Origin: Methylocystaceae bacterium
GTDB taxonomy: Bacteria; Pseudomonadota; Alphaproteobacteria; Rhodospirillales; Terasakiellaceae
Length of the DNA: 64,000 nt
Assembly: GCA_013373205.1 (NCBI GenBank)
Contig: JABXIG010000004.1
Location: forward strand, 124,001-188,000
Reading direction: 5' to 3'
Below the pieces are notes generated by a model. That model searched no databases, was not told where the DNA came from, and saw nothing but the letters and a program-made list of their open reading frames with translations. Below, one piece after another: positions 19,649 through 28,095 of the stretch; position 1 is the stretch's first letter, and each line of letters begins with the position of its first letter. The position numbers were made by a program, and so were the translations under genes.

Positions 19649-20461
19649 CTACGCCTTACGCATAAAACGCATCTGATCGATGATATATGATCCGATTTTT
19701 TTGCGCAGGCTCTGAACTTCCTCGCGCAAAATCAACAACGCACTAGCAACCCCGGCCGTCTCATTCATGTTGGATTCAACAAGGGCACGCAGGCTTACCA
19801 TATCCTGTTCCAGCTTCAAAGTACGTGCGGATTGTTCCGCGGCGCCATTTTCCAGATTGCTGGTGCGATCTTGTGTTTCTGCAAGGTCCGTGCGCACTTC
19901 TTCAACTTGGCCCGCCAGATCTTTCAGACCACCGTCGCCTTCGACCAAATCCATTAATTCAGCCATATCCTTGCGTGCGCCATGCAGGGACTTTTGATAG
20001 CCCAGAATTTCTGTGCGCATCTCGGCAAATTCCTGATGAACAGCGTCGGCTTTCATGGCTGCACGTTCCATACGCTGAGTCCGTGCGCGAATACCTTTCA
20101 GTTCGACCTGCTGACGTTCCATCGCGGTTAAAGCCTGTTTCAACAAGATGCGGATATTCTGAATATCGCCAGCCTGCGCCTGACTTGGGGCTTGGGCCAC
20201 ATCCTGAATGCGTTCCACCAGTTGATCCACAGTCCCGCGTAGCGCATCATATTTGGCTTTAGACTGATCGCGTTGAACGCGCAAGCGATGAAGCTCAGCC
20301 TGACGTTCCTTGACAAATTCTTCATGGCGTTTCACCGCATCCGGTCGCACCCCTAGCTTTTTGGCCGCTGATGCCAGACCCGGTGTCAAAACGGTACGTT
20401 TCAACGCGCCTGCCGGGGGAGCCTTCGGGGTAATCTTTAAAACCTGCTGTGCCTGTGCCAT
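19649..20461 (-). CDS. coiled-coil protein, 270 aa
   Basis: Not assigned to a family. After a proline-rich start (KITPKAPPAGALKRTVLTPG) residues ~40-265 are almost entirely charged helix with heptad patterning, typical of long coiled coils (RHEEFVKERQAELHRLRVQR; later TRTQRMERAAMK and ALLILREEVQSLRKK). No signal peptide or membrane segment. Likely a cytoplasmic structural or scaffolding protein. It is convergent with asnB and downstream, in the same direction, of the ncRNA candidate. Codon use matches the surrounding genome. Confidence 0.8.
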   Translation of the reverse strand: MAQAQQVLKITPKAPPAGALKRTVLTPGLASAAKKLGVRPDAVKRHEEFVKERQAELHRLRVQRDQSKAKYDALRGTVDQLVERIQDVAQAPSQAQAGDIQNIRILLKQALTAMERQQVELKGIRARTQRMERAAMKADAVHQEFAEMRTEILGYQKSLHGARKDMAELMDLVEGDGGLKDLAGQVEEVRTDLAETQDRTSNLENGAAEQSARTLKLEQDMVSLRALVESNMNETAGVASALLILREEVQSLRKKIGSYIIDQMRFMRKA

Positions 20462-20575
20462 GTGTCTTTTCTCTTTGTTTCAAACACACACCGAATAGAT
20501 GCGCCGAAATTAATCCAGTACAGCCATCATGACCGATAAAAGTGATCAGATGGTTAACGCCGATTAATTTTTGAG

Positions 20576-20757
20576 AAAAAAACCCCTTTGAAAAAAGCGA
20601 AAACGATTTGGAGAGGTAAGAAGGTCATGTCGTTTAGATAAATCTGAAAAGGATGCCAAACCCCCACTTGGCGGGATACTTGGGTGAATAAAAGCCGAGG
20701 CTTAACCATCCTTTTACAGATACCTTAACACGTATCGTTTTCGCTTCCTCAAAGGGG
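20576..20757 (-). ncRNA. structured ~180-nt RNA, 6S-like architecture
   Basis: On the minus strand an outer stem of 9 bp (20757-20749 with 20583-20591) continues after a small internal loop into a perfect 12-bp stem (20745-20734 with 20596-20607). A large asymmetric bubble follows, then a 14-bp stem with one bulge (20721-20707 with 20642-20655), and apical hairpins including GCCAA...TTGGC. The transcript would end in seven Us (20582-20576). A promoter-like pair places the start at about 20757. Long closing stem, central bubble, terminal stem and ~180-nt length match 6S RNA, which sequesters RNA polymerase, but no conserved 6S primary motif was confirmed and the neighbour is not zapA or ygfA. 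No ORF fits the segment. Confidence 0.62.
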
Positions 20758-20761
20758 AAAC

Positions 20762-20789
20762 TTTATGGTGATTACATCCTACGTGACAA
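20762..20789 (-). promoter_or_regulatory. promoter of the ncRNA candidate
   Basis: Minus-strand -35 TTGTCA (20789-20784, one mismatch to TTGACA) and -10 CATAAA (20767-20762, four of six matches) with a 16-bp spacer, placing transcription start within a base or two of the 5' end of the outer stem. Confidence 0.45.
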
Positions 20790-20839
20790 AACCGTGGCTG
20801 TATATCCGCATGAATACTTCAGGAAAAATCCTTATATAT

Positions 20840-21271
20840 TCATTCAACCACTTGCCGCCATGACCCTTTACTAAACCCTTTCAATACCTGACGGGCGCGG
20901 GTTTCATCTAGGGTTAATGCCTGAAATTCTGTCGCATAATCCAAAAACCCATCCAAATGCCGGGCCTGTTTGTGGGTATCCACAAACCCCATGGACCACT
21001 CTTCAAAATCTTTCTCTACAATCTCGCCCTGAAATAAAAGGCGGATATTGGTATGACGTGGATCCTTTTTGATTTTAACAAACAAAGGATCGACAAATTC
21101 TTGCGGTCCTTCAAGAACCTGTAAAAAGGAGCCTTTACGATAAACAAGAATACCGCTAATTCCTTTTTCCGAATTACATTTTCGTGCTGTTTCAAGAATA
21201 TTTGTCAATTCTACATCTGAAAAAGCCTTTAAGGCCGCACTTACATAGATTAATTGCATCATATTTGACAT
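20840..21271 (-). CDS. BLUF-domain blue-light photoreceptor
   Basis: About 143 residues, a stand-alone BLUF protein. Flavin-site residues are present: Tyr in LIYVSAA, Asn in ARKCNSEKGISGILVY, Gln in FLQVLEG, and WSMGF near the C-terminal end of the domain. BLUF proteins bind FAD and switch hydrogen bonding under blue light, then act on a separate partner since there is no output domain here. The ATG at 21271 is preferred over 21283 because GGAG lies six bases before it. It is followed by the ncRNA candidate in the same direction; no partner gene is evident beside it. Confidence 0.9.
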   Translation of the reverse strand: MSNMMQLIYVSAALKAFSDVELTNILETARKCNSEKGISGILVYRKGSFLQVLEGPQEFVDPLFVKIKKDPRHTNIRLLFQGEIVEKDFEEWSMGFVDTHKQARHLDGFLDYATEFQALTLDETRARQVLKGFSKGSWRQVVE

Positions 21272-21422
21272 AATTATCTCCATACCTACATATTTTCACT
21301 TCCTTTTTTCCGTTATTATTAAATATGACTGTTAAAATATTGAAAAACAATTCGGATGATTACTTCAGGACATTTACCTGATCCTTATGAATCCCCTATT
21401 TTTTTATGGATTATCCAAAAGA

Positions 21423-21456
21423 AAACCGCCGCTTCCCACAAAGGAAACGGCGGTTT
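21423..21456 (-). terminator. terminator after petC
   Basis: AAACCGCCG / CGGCGGTTT arms enclosing a nested TTTCC/GGAAG pair, followed on the minus strand by a T-rich stretch, about 30 bp after the petC stop. It ends the petABC operon. Confidence 0.72.
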
Positions 21457-21484
21457 CTGAAAAGCTTAGACTTGTTTGTTAAAC

Positions 21485-22288
21485 TTAGTGTTTTACGTCA
21501 GCCCAGATTTTACGTTTCAGCGCATAAAGCATAGCTGTCAAGACCAGCAAGAACAGCATTACTTTCAAGCCCAAAGACTTACGCTCATCCAGTTCCGGTT
21601 CAGCAGCCCAGTTCAGGAAAGCAACAATGTCTTTCGCGTGCTGGTCAGCCGTCATCGGTGTGCCGTCTTCATACTCAACCATTTCATCGTAAATCTGAGA
21701 TGGCATAGAGTTGTAGTAGCCCGGATAATAGAGGTTAAAGTTTTTGTCTTCGTTTACAGTGAAACCTTTTTGTGAAGAAACTTCTTCCGGAATTTCTTCC
21801 GCATAGCCCATCAGGAAGCTATAGACATAGTGAGGTCCACCGATACGGGCTTTTGCGATCAAAGACAGATCAGGCGGCAAAGCACCGTTTGCATCAATCG
21901 CAGCCGCATCGTTCGGGAACGGTGAAACAAAACGATCAGACGGTTTGGCTTCACGTGTGAAGAATTCACCATCATCGTTCAGTTCAGCACCAACTTCATC
22001 ATGCGGTACACGAACAGATTTCTCAGCCGCAATCTCTTTGATCTCGTCTTCAGTGAAGCCCAGATCAGACAGGTTACGATAAGAAAGCAGACGCAGACCA
22101 TGACACGCAGAACAGACTTGGCTGTAGATTTGGTAACCACGACGCAATTGTGCTTGGTCGTAGCGGCCAAAGAAGCCTTCGAATGACCAGGATGCTTCTT
22201 TGAAGTCCGGATGATATTCACCAGAAGCCTGAGCTGTGCCCATGCTCATAGTCAGGGCGGCAACAGCAGCAATAATCAGTTTACGCAT
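21485..22288 (-). CDS. petC: cytochrome c1 of the bc1 complex
   Basis: 267 residues from the start at 22288: a signal peptide (MRKLIIAAVAALTMSMGTAQA), the haem-attachment motif CSACH near residue 59, and a C-terminal membrane anchor (LGLKVMLFLLVLTAMLYALK) holding the periplasmic haem domain. It passes electrons from the Rieske protein to soluble or bound cytochrome c. Start choice: AGGAG lies nine bases before the ATG at 22288, whereas the ATG at 22297 directly abuts that site. The start is one base past the petB stop, so petB and petC are coupled. Confidence 0.95.
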   Translation of the reverse strand: MRKLIIAAVAALTMSMGTAQASGEYHPDFKEASWSFEGFFGRYDQAQLRRGYQIYSQVCSACHGLRLLSYRNLSDLGFTEDEIKEIAAEKSVRVPHDEVGAELNDDGEFFTREAKPSDRFVSPFPNDAAAIDANGALPPDLSLIAKARIGGPHYVYSFLMGYAEEIPEEVSSQKGFTVNEDKNFNLYYPGYYNSMPSQIYDEMVEYEDGTPMTADQHAKDIVAFLNWAAEPELDERKSLGLKVMLFLLVLTAMLYALKRKIWADVKH

Positions 22289-22289
22289 G

Positions 22290-23534
22290 TTACGCATCTC
22301 CTTTTTTGAGAACGGCAGCCGCAATGCTTTCCGGCAGTTCAACAGACTTCTCAAGTTTCGCCATCAACGGCAGAACCACGAGGAAGTGTGCGAAATAGTA
22401 AAGGGTCGCAAGCTGAGCCATGATAACATAAGGCTGTTCAGCCGGCATCTTACCGAGGTAGCCCAAGAAGACAAAATCTGCAACCAATACCCAGAAGAAC
22501 CATTTGTACACCGGGCGGAAACGTGCAGAACGTACTTTCGAACGGTCCAGCCATGGCAGCGCGATCCAAACAAGAATTGATGCAAACATCGCCAATACAC
22601 CACCCAATTTCGCCGGGATAATCCACAGGAAGTCAAAAGTGATCGCACGCAGGATCGCATAGAACGGCAGGAAGTACCATTCCGGAACGATATGCGCCGG
22701 TGTCACCATCGGGTTTGCCGGGATATAGTTGTCCGGCTCGCCAAAGAAGTTCGGGGCCCAGAACACGAAGAACAGGAAGAACATGAAGAACAAGCTCATG
22801 CCAAACAAGTCTTTGATTGTGTAGTAAGGGTGGAACGGGATGGCGTCTTCCGGCTGTTTGATTTCAACACCCAGCGGGTTGTTCGACTTCACAGAGTGAA
22901 GCGCCCACAGGTGCAAGCCAACAACAGCAAACAGAACGAACGGCAACAGATAGTGCAAAGAGAAGAAGCGGTTCAAAGTCGGGTTATCAACAGAAAAGCC
23001 ACCCCACAGCAGTGTCACGATAAAATCACCAACGATCGGGAAAGCCGAGAACAGGTTGGTAATAACAGTTGCCCCCCACAAGGACATTTGACCCCATGGC
23101 AGTACGTAGCCCATAAAGGCTGTGCCCATCATCAACAGCATAATGACCACACCCAGGATCCACAGGATCTCGCGCGGGCCTTTGTAGGAACCGTAGTAAA
23201 TGCCACGGAAAATGTGGACATAAACAACGATAAAGAACATAGAGGCGCCGTTCATATGGACATAGCGGATCAGCCAGCCATAGTTTACGTCGCGCATGAT
23301 ACGTTCAACACTATCAAACGCCATATCTACGTGCGGTGTATAGTTCATAACCAGGAAGATACCTGTCAGAACCATCACGATCAAAACAGTCAGAGCCAGT
23401 GAACCGAAGTTCCACCAGTAGCTCAGGTTACGAGGCGACGGATAGCCTGCAGTCGAGTGGTGCATCAAAGAGAAGACAGGCAAACGCGTGTCGACCCATT
23501 TGATCACCGGATTTTTCCATTCAGGAGAACTCAT
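22290..23534 (-). CDS. petB: cytochrome b of the bc1 complex
   Basis: 414 residues, eight membrane segments, fused full-length form. Haem-ligand helices ([20 protein letters not shown] and the HLWALH region), and the quinol-site [13 protein letters not shown] near residue 283, are diagnostic. It is the quinone-cycling core of the bc1 complex, coupling ubiquinol oxidation to proton release. Located between petA (14-bp gap) and petC. Confidence 0.97.
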   Translation of the reverse strand: MSSPEWKNPVIKWVDTRLPVFSLMHHSTAGYPSPRNLSYWWNFGSLALTVLIVMVLTGIFLVMNYTPHVDMAFDSVERIMRDVNYGWLIRYVHMNGASMFFIVVYVHIFRGIYYGSYKGPREILWILGVVIMLLMMGTAFMGYVLPWGQMSLWGATVITNLFSAFPIVGDFIVTLLWGGFSVDNPTLNRFFSLHYLLPFVLFAVVGLHLWALHSVKSNNPLGVEIKQPEDAIPFHPYYTIKDLFGMSLFFMFFLFFVFWAPNFFGEPDNYIPANPMVTPAHIVPEWYFLPFYAILRAITFDFLWIIPAKLGGVLAMFASILVWIALPWLDRSKVRSARFRPVYKWFFWVLVADFVFLGYLGKMPAEQPYVIMAQLATLYYFAHFLVVLPLMAKLEKSVELPESIAAAVLKKGDA

Positions 23535-23548
23535 TGTATATGGACCCC

Positions 23549-24103
23549 TTATCCAATCAAGACGTGTTCATCGTCGAGGAAGGCATACGGCGGAACATCG
23601 AGGTTCCGTGGCGCCGGGCCTTTACGAATACGACCAGATGTGTCGTAGTGCGAACCGTGGCAAGGACAGAACCAGCCACCAAATTCACCGCGCGGATCAC
23701 TCGGCTTCTGACCAAGAGGTACACAACCAAGGTGCGTACATATGCCGATCAGGATCAGCCATTCCGTTTTTTGTACACGGTCTTCATCTTTTTGCACATC
23801 GATAAGCTTCGCTGTATCGTCTTGTTTCGCTTGTTCAATCTCTTCCGCCGTGCGGTAGCGAACAAATACCGGTTTGCCGCGCCATACAACAGTGATGCTT
23901 TGCCCTTCTTCGATCTGCGAAATGTCAACTTCAGTCGTTGACAACGCCAGAACGTCAGCAGCAGGGTTCATGCTGTCAACAAAAGGCCAGACAGCGCCTG
24001 CAACACCTGCAGCGCCGACAGCAGAAGTCGCCAGCAGCAGGAAGTCGCGGCGCGATTCACCGCCTTCTGTCTTCTTTTCTACGTTGGTAGCCGTATCAGC
24101 CAT
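23549..24103 (-). CDS. petA: Rieske iron-sulfur subunit of the bc1 complex
   Basis: 184 residues. Tat-like N-terminus ([20 protein letters not shown]) acts as an uncleaved anchor. The 2Fe-2S ligands are in [10 protein letters not shown] near residue 121 and CPCHGSHYD near residue 145. First gene of petABC. GAGG lies seven bases before the ATG. Its 5' leader contains a short CCCCG...CGGGG hairpin at about 24122-24140, of unknown meaning. Confidence 0.96.
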   Translation of the reverse strand: MADTATNVEKKTEGGESRRDFLLLATSAVGAAGVAGAVWPFVDSMNPAADVLALSTTEVDISQIEEGQSITVVWRGKPVFVRYRTAEEIEQAKQDDTAKLIDVQKDEDRVQKTEWLILIGICTHLGCVPLGQKPSDPRGEFGGWFCPCHGSHYDTSGRIRKGPAPRNLDVPPYAFLDDEHVLIG

Positions 24104-24356
24104 GTGATTACCTCATTCATGTCCCCGTACATGATGCGGGGTGCCTAAGTCGTTGTCATGGTTGCTTTTCATAGTTTTTTTCAAAAAAACAAAGCACAAC
24201 GCTAGGCTCATTCTAATTAAAATGAACCGCGCACGGTATAATGCATTTTGCGTCGCAAGAAAAGGTTTAAGAATGATTTTTCGTAGATTTAATGTTAGGA
24301 AAAGCCTTATCACCCTTACTAATTAATAATCATTCTTAATAAAAGGACGTTTCACT

Positions 24357-24818
24357 GTGCGCCTTGCTCTTTTTCAACCAGACATTCCCCAAAATACCGG
24401 AACCTTGCTTCGACTCGCCGCCTGTATGGGGATTGGGGTCGATATTATCGAGCCTTGCGGTTTTGTGCTTGATGACAAACGTATGCGCCGCGCAGGTATG
24501 GATTACCTTCATCGCGTCGACCTGATCCGTCATGCCTCCTGGACTTCTTTTTATGAAGAAAAACAAAAAAAGGGCGGACGCCTGATCCTGCTTTCCACCA
24601 AAGCAGCCTATGTCTATACGGAATTTCCCTACAGGAAAGACGACACCTTGTTGGTCGGACGCGAGAGCGAAGGTGTGCCGCAAGATGTCCATGATAGCGC
24701 AGATGAACGCCTTATCATCCCCATGGCAGAAGGGATGCGTTCTCTAAATGTGGCCATTTCTGCCAGTATGGTTTTAGGCGAAGCATTGCGTCAAACCAAC
24801 GGCTTTCCAAAACTCTAA
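24357..24818 (+). CDS. trmL: tRNA (cytidine/uridine-34 2'-O)-methyltransferase TrmL
   Basis: 153 residues, a minimal SPOUT methyltransferase. Motifs: PQNTGTLLRLAACMG at the N-terminus, LLVGRESEGVP, and the C-terminal trefoil-knot segment IPMAEGMRSLNVAISASMVLGE. It methylates the ribose of the wobble base in leucine tRNAs. The start is GTG at 24357, preceded by AAAAGGAC. A TATAAT at 24237-24242 on this strand may be its -10, without a clear -35. The last 45 bp overlap, tail to tail, the 3' end of the pseudogene on the other strand. Confidence 0.92.
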   Translation: MRLALFQPDIPQNTGTLLRLAACMGIGVDIIEPCGFVLDDKRMRRAGMDYLHRVDLIRHASWTSFYEEKQKKGGRLILLSTKAAYVYTEFPYRKDDTLLVGRESEGVPQDVHDSADERLIIPMAEGMRSLNVAISASMVLGEALRQTNGFPKL

Positions 24819-25602
24819 TGCAAATGAACGTCTCGGGGGGGGCAAGTTGAGAAAATAAGTATTTATAATTTCTGCCAGAATACCTTCTGCATAAAATTCA
24901 TCCATAACCTGATTAAAGGCATGTACGAAGGTTTCAGACGTGGCATTTTTTGGAAAACCGGCATAGTAATATAGTTCGCTATGACGCAAACGATACGTCA
25001 CATTTGTGATCTGTTGCGTCCTTAAAATGAAGCTTGCGATATCCGCATTACCAAAGATCGCCAGTCTGTCTGTACGGTATCGCCCATAAGACAATTTTTT
25101 GAAGGCATGGTCTAAAGACGTTTCCGTTTCTATCTCAAAGCAACCGACAGTGAACCCCGGATTTTCTGCAAGGTTGCCAACATGTTGGACCCAAACACAG
25201 TCACAACGGTAGCACCTTGTAAATCTTTCAATCCCGTCAGGGCAAAGCCGTCATTAGACAGGGTGAAGAAACCATATTCCGTGCGGGCATAAGCCCGGCT
25301 GAAATAAATAAATTCTTCGCGCTCTTTCGTCTTTCCCATAGCGATAATGCCATTAAGTGCTTTTTTATTCACCATGGAAATCAAACGTTTAACCGGGTAA
25401 ATATCAACCTTGCAATCGGTCTTTAAACGCAGGCAAGCGCGACGTACCAAATCAGCACCGGATCCGATAACCTTTTCATCTTCATCCATATAAATGTAAG
25501 GCGGCAAAGGCTCCCCGCCAAAAATCATCGGCCTTTGCGCCCAACCCGTTATACTGATCAGGCACAAAACGGCCCAAATATAAATCCAAATGCCTTTTTC
25601 AT
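24774..25602 (-). pseudogene. frameshifted periplasmic solute-binding protein (SBP_bac_3-like)
   Basis: Two reading frames together spell one amino-acid-type substrate-binding protein. The first part (PPYIYMDEDEKVIGSGADLV, RLISMVNKKALNGIIAMGKT) runs into a stop at 25130 after a shift near 25170; the second frame continues as NPGFTVGCFEIETETSLDHA and ends with a normal C-terminal lobe. Restoring one G near 25170 (TTGC to TTGGC) rejoins them. A second shift affects the start: ATG at 25602 is followed by five As, and a sixth would join it to the signal peptide GIWIYIWAVLCLISITGWA. Such proteins bind amino-acid-like ligands in the periplasm. It may be a true pseudogene or carry two homopolymer sequencing errors. 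Confidence 0.72.
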
Positions 25603-25677
25603 GACATCAACATACATCAATCTTTATATAATTGATATGTCATTTGAATATCAAAACGATATTTACTACCTTTGTAT

Positions 25678-25863
25678 TTAAATCCTAGGATCATTTTCAA
25701 TCAAAGGCCAAACCAATGATCCCATTTCAGCCCCAAAAGCCTTGGTCAATAAATAGGCCATGTCCGGGGTAATGGATTGTTTAAGGCGATAAAGTTCTTC
25801 TACATTTAACTGTCCCAGGCCTTCCAGAACATAGGGGATAAAGTCTTTCATCAAGGGTTTCAT
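25678..25863 (-). CDS. hypothetical small protein, 61 aa
   Basis: Not recognised. 61 residues, predicted as three short helices (PYVLEGLGQLNVEELYRLKQ; DMAYLLTKAFGAEMGSLVWP), no membrane segment. Its start overlaps the stop of the 281-aa gene upstream (ATGA), which is good evidence that it is translated. Only 75 bp separate it from the damaged binding-protein gene. Confidence 0.55.
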   Translation of the reverse strand: MKPLMKDFIPYVLEGLGQLNVEELYRLKQSITPDMAYLLTKAFGAEMGSLVWPLIENDPRI

Positions 25864-26702
25864 TTTACAGTCTTCGCCTCATAAAGTACCTGATAATCCT
25901 CTGGCGTAACGAGATAACCCAGTAAGGTGCAAAGCGGGTCATGCAGGGCACATATAATTTTGCCCATTACAGATCCTTTTTTGGCCCGACCTAGACGAAA
26001 GGAGACTTCATTGGTTCGCCATTTAACAAAAGGTTGAATCAGCCAGACAGCCCCTGCATTGCGCCGCATCAGGCGCACATAAGGGATGGCCCAGAAATGA
26101 TAACCTGCCATAAAAGCAGCGGGTAATTTCTTCTTTGCATAGACATAGCATGAAAGATAATCCGACGCTGACATCAAACCACGTTGACGAAGTTCTGTGC
26201 AGACAACCTTGCTTGCGCCCTCACCAGTCCCCCCATTCGGGTTTGTGTCTTCCTCCATTGATTTGGCGTCTTGTGCTTTGGAACCCGTTTCTGATTGGGA
26301 TACAGGCAGATTTGTTTGTTTCTTTTTCTCTTTTGCCCCACCAGAAGCCGTCTGACTTTCCTTTTCCTCTTGCGTTTTTTTCAAGCTTGACCTTGCTGGA
26401 CTTGCCGTCTGTTCACCCACGACCGGGTTATCCCACGGTGTCAGACTTACCTGCTGATTTCCTGCCGTCGCCAGCTGCCCGCCTTGCGCAGATGACACAG
26501 CAGGCTGATCCACTTTTTTGTTTACTATTTGTTCTTCTATAGCCTTAGAAAAAGCAACAGGTTGAGCCCGACGACGTTCAAATTCTTTTGCTGTCATTGT
26601 TTGGTTTTGATTGTTACGATTTTTATAGTAACCTAGACCAATACGCCCCATCGTATCAGGGACATAAACCCAGTCTTCTGGTTTGAATTGTGCAGCTGAC
26701 AT
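25860..26702 (-). CDS. hypothetical protein with disordered centre, ~280 aa
   Basis: Not recognised with certainty. The N-terminal ~50 residues look folded (FKPEDWVYVPDTMGRIGLGY). Residues ~60-165 are low-complexity and rich in K, E, Q, S, T (KKTQEEKESQTASGGAKEKK), so probably disordered. The C-terminal ~110 residues begin with CTELRQRGLMSASDYL and include FMAGYHFWAIPYVRLMRRN, a segment with amphipathic or peripheral-membrane character; CTEL-type segments occur in some phage-related and alphaproteobacterial proteins, but that is only an impression. The ATG at 26702 is used because the upstream ATG adds residues without a ribosome site. Overlaps the 61-aa gene downstream. Confidence 0.65.
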   Translation of the reverse strand: MSAAQFKPEDWVYVPDTMGRIGLGYYKNRNNQNQTMTAKEFERRRAQPVAFSKAIEEQIVNKKVDQPAVSSAQGGQLATAGNQQVSLTPWDNPVVGEQTASPARSSLKKTQEEKESQTASGGAKEKKKQTNLPVSQSETGSKAQDAKSMEEDTNPNGGTGEGASKVVCTELRQRGLMSASDYLSCYVYAKKKLPAAFMAGYHFWAIPYVRLMRRNAGAVWLIQPFVKWRTNEVSFRLGRAKKGSVMGKIICALHDPLCTLLGYLVTPEDYQVLYEAKTVK

Positions 26703-26828
26703 GGTAAAATAATTCCTCCAAAATAAGATTAACATTCGTTATATAAGGTAATTATTCCTATTTTCAAGCCCCCTTGATCTTTCTCTAAAAACGACCCATC
26801 ATTCATAAACTTTTAAAAGGGAGCCCCC

Positions 26829-27446
26829 ATGTCTTTGGATTTTTTTCTTACCTCGCTGATTGTCGTACTAATCCCCGGCACCGGCGTGATCTATGTTCTA
26901 ACCCATGGACTATTACGTTCCCCCAGCTTTGTCTGGAGTGCAGCCGTCGGCTGTACGCTGGGAATTCTCCCCCATATTGCCGCCAGTGCCTTCGGGGTGG
27001 CTGCCCTGTTACATACCAGCGCCATGGCCTTTCAGGTTGTAAAATATGCGGGCGTGGCTTATTTGCTCTATCTCGCTTATGGCATGTGGAAAGATAGCGC
27101 CAAATTATCCCTCGAACAAAACGACAAGACTTTACAAAAAAATCACCGCCAAACCATCCTGAACGGTTTACTAATCAATATCCTAAACCCCAAACTATCA
27201 ATTTTCTTTTTAGCTTTTCTACCGCAATTTATCACACCCAATATCACCAGCCCCATTGTTGAAATGATGATCTTGGGTGGTTTTTTTATGGGACTGACCT
27301 TGGTGGTTTTTCTGCTTTATGGATTTTGCGCGGCTTCTTTACGCCAGTTCATCCTGCAAAAGCCACGCCCTTTACAAAAGATCCAACGCGGTTTTGCCGG
27401 TATTTTTATTTTATTAGGTGTCCGTCTGGCTTTGGAAGATCGTTAG
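26829..27446 (+). CDS. LysE/RhtB-family amino-acid exporter
   Basis: 205 residues with about six membrane segments. The N-terminal FFLTSLIVVLIPGTGVIYVL corresponds to the LysE/RhtB signature (PGP replaced by PGTG), and NILNPKLSIFFLAFLPQFI is the conserved NPK motif. Exports small amino acids or homoserine lactone-like compounds; the substrate cannot be told. Single gene, divergent from the hypothetical operon at 25678-26702, with a GGGAG site before the ATG. Confidence 0.9.
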   Translation: MSLDFFLTSLIVVLIPGTGVIYVLTHGLLRSPSFVWSAAVGCTLGILPHIAASAFGVAALLHTSAMAFQVVKYAGVAYLLYLAYGMWKDSAKLSLEQNDKTLQKNHRQTILNGLLINILNPKLSIFFLAFLPQFITPNITSPIVEMMILGGFFMGLTLVVFLLYGFCAASLRQFILQKPRPLQKIQRGFAGIFILLGVRLALEDR

Positions 27447-27562
27447 AACTTATAAGCCAACCGCGCATAAACTTCTTTTAAAAAGAACGGTTTTATTTCT
27501 TTCACGAACCCGTGCTCGGGTTAAAAAAGAAAATTCAACAACTTGACCTGAGGCCGGATAAA

Positions 27563-28021
27563 TCAACCAAACATTTTAGCAAAAGACTCTTGCGTATATC
27601 CCGGCGGTAAGACTTTGACATGTTCCTTACTGGCGTACATGTCTGCTTCGGGATTGCGCACTTCTGGCTGCAAGACTTCTGTTAAAAAAGCAAAAACACC
27701 GGGTGCCATATTTTTCGGGAATGTCTGCCACGTGATAAAAGCTCCGCCGCGCATATCATATTCCATAATATCCCGACTTTGTTTTGCATCCGTTATATCC
27801 ATGGCCAGATCTTCAGCCATCCCGACATAGACCCAACCCGGTTTGACACCCCCATGCCAGATCACGTAAATCGCCGCCACGCCGGAGACATTTTCTTTTG
27901 CCAATTCGACAAAAGGTAAACGACGAAATTTGCCGCTTTCACTTTTCGACCAGGCTACGTCCAGAACACCTTTTTTTTTCGTGTCTTTCTTGTCGCCGCC
28001 AAATAAACCAAAAAGTCCCAT
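27563..28021 (-). CDS. hypothetical protein with GIY-YIG-like core, 152 aa
   Basis: 152 residues. The N-terminus MGLFGLFGGDKKDTKKKG is glycine/lysine rich. The centre reads GVAAIYVIWHGG followed by WVYVGMAED, which resembles the paired 'GIY' and 'YIG' strands of the GIY-YIG nuclease fold, then a helix. The catalytic arginine and glutamate of true nucleases could not be placed with confidence. It may be a non-nucleolytic relative. It stands alone, convergent with the LysE-type gene. Confidence 0.6.
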   Translation of the reverse strand: MGLFGLFGGDKKDTKKKGVLDVAWSKSESGKFRRLPFVELAKENVSGVAAIYVIWHGGVKPGWVYVGMAEDLAMDITDAKQSRDIMEYDMRGGAFITWQTFPKNMAPGVFAFLTEVLQPEVRNPEADMYASKEHVKVLPPGYTQESFAKMFG

Positions 28022-28095
28022 AGCCTTTGACCTTATATCAACCCATTGTCATATTTATTTAGAGCATAAATACCCAAAAGTGAAATTATTTGCAA

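Noticed and set aside
24237-24242. Perfect TATAAT as a promoter of trmL
   Set aside because: No acceptable -35 lies 16-18 bp upstream in an AT-rich region; mentioned only in the trmL entry.
24300-24345. Fur- or Irr-like box before trmL
   Set aside because: AATAATCATTCTTA resembles part of a Fur box, but symmetry is poor and the gene has no iron link.
25632-25654. Possible FNR/Anr box (TTGATAT...ATATCAA)
   Set aside because: The arms are nine bases apart rather than the four of an FNR site; left as an AT-rich chance dyad.
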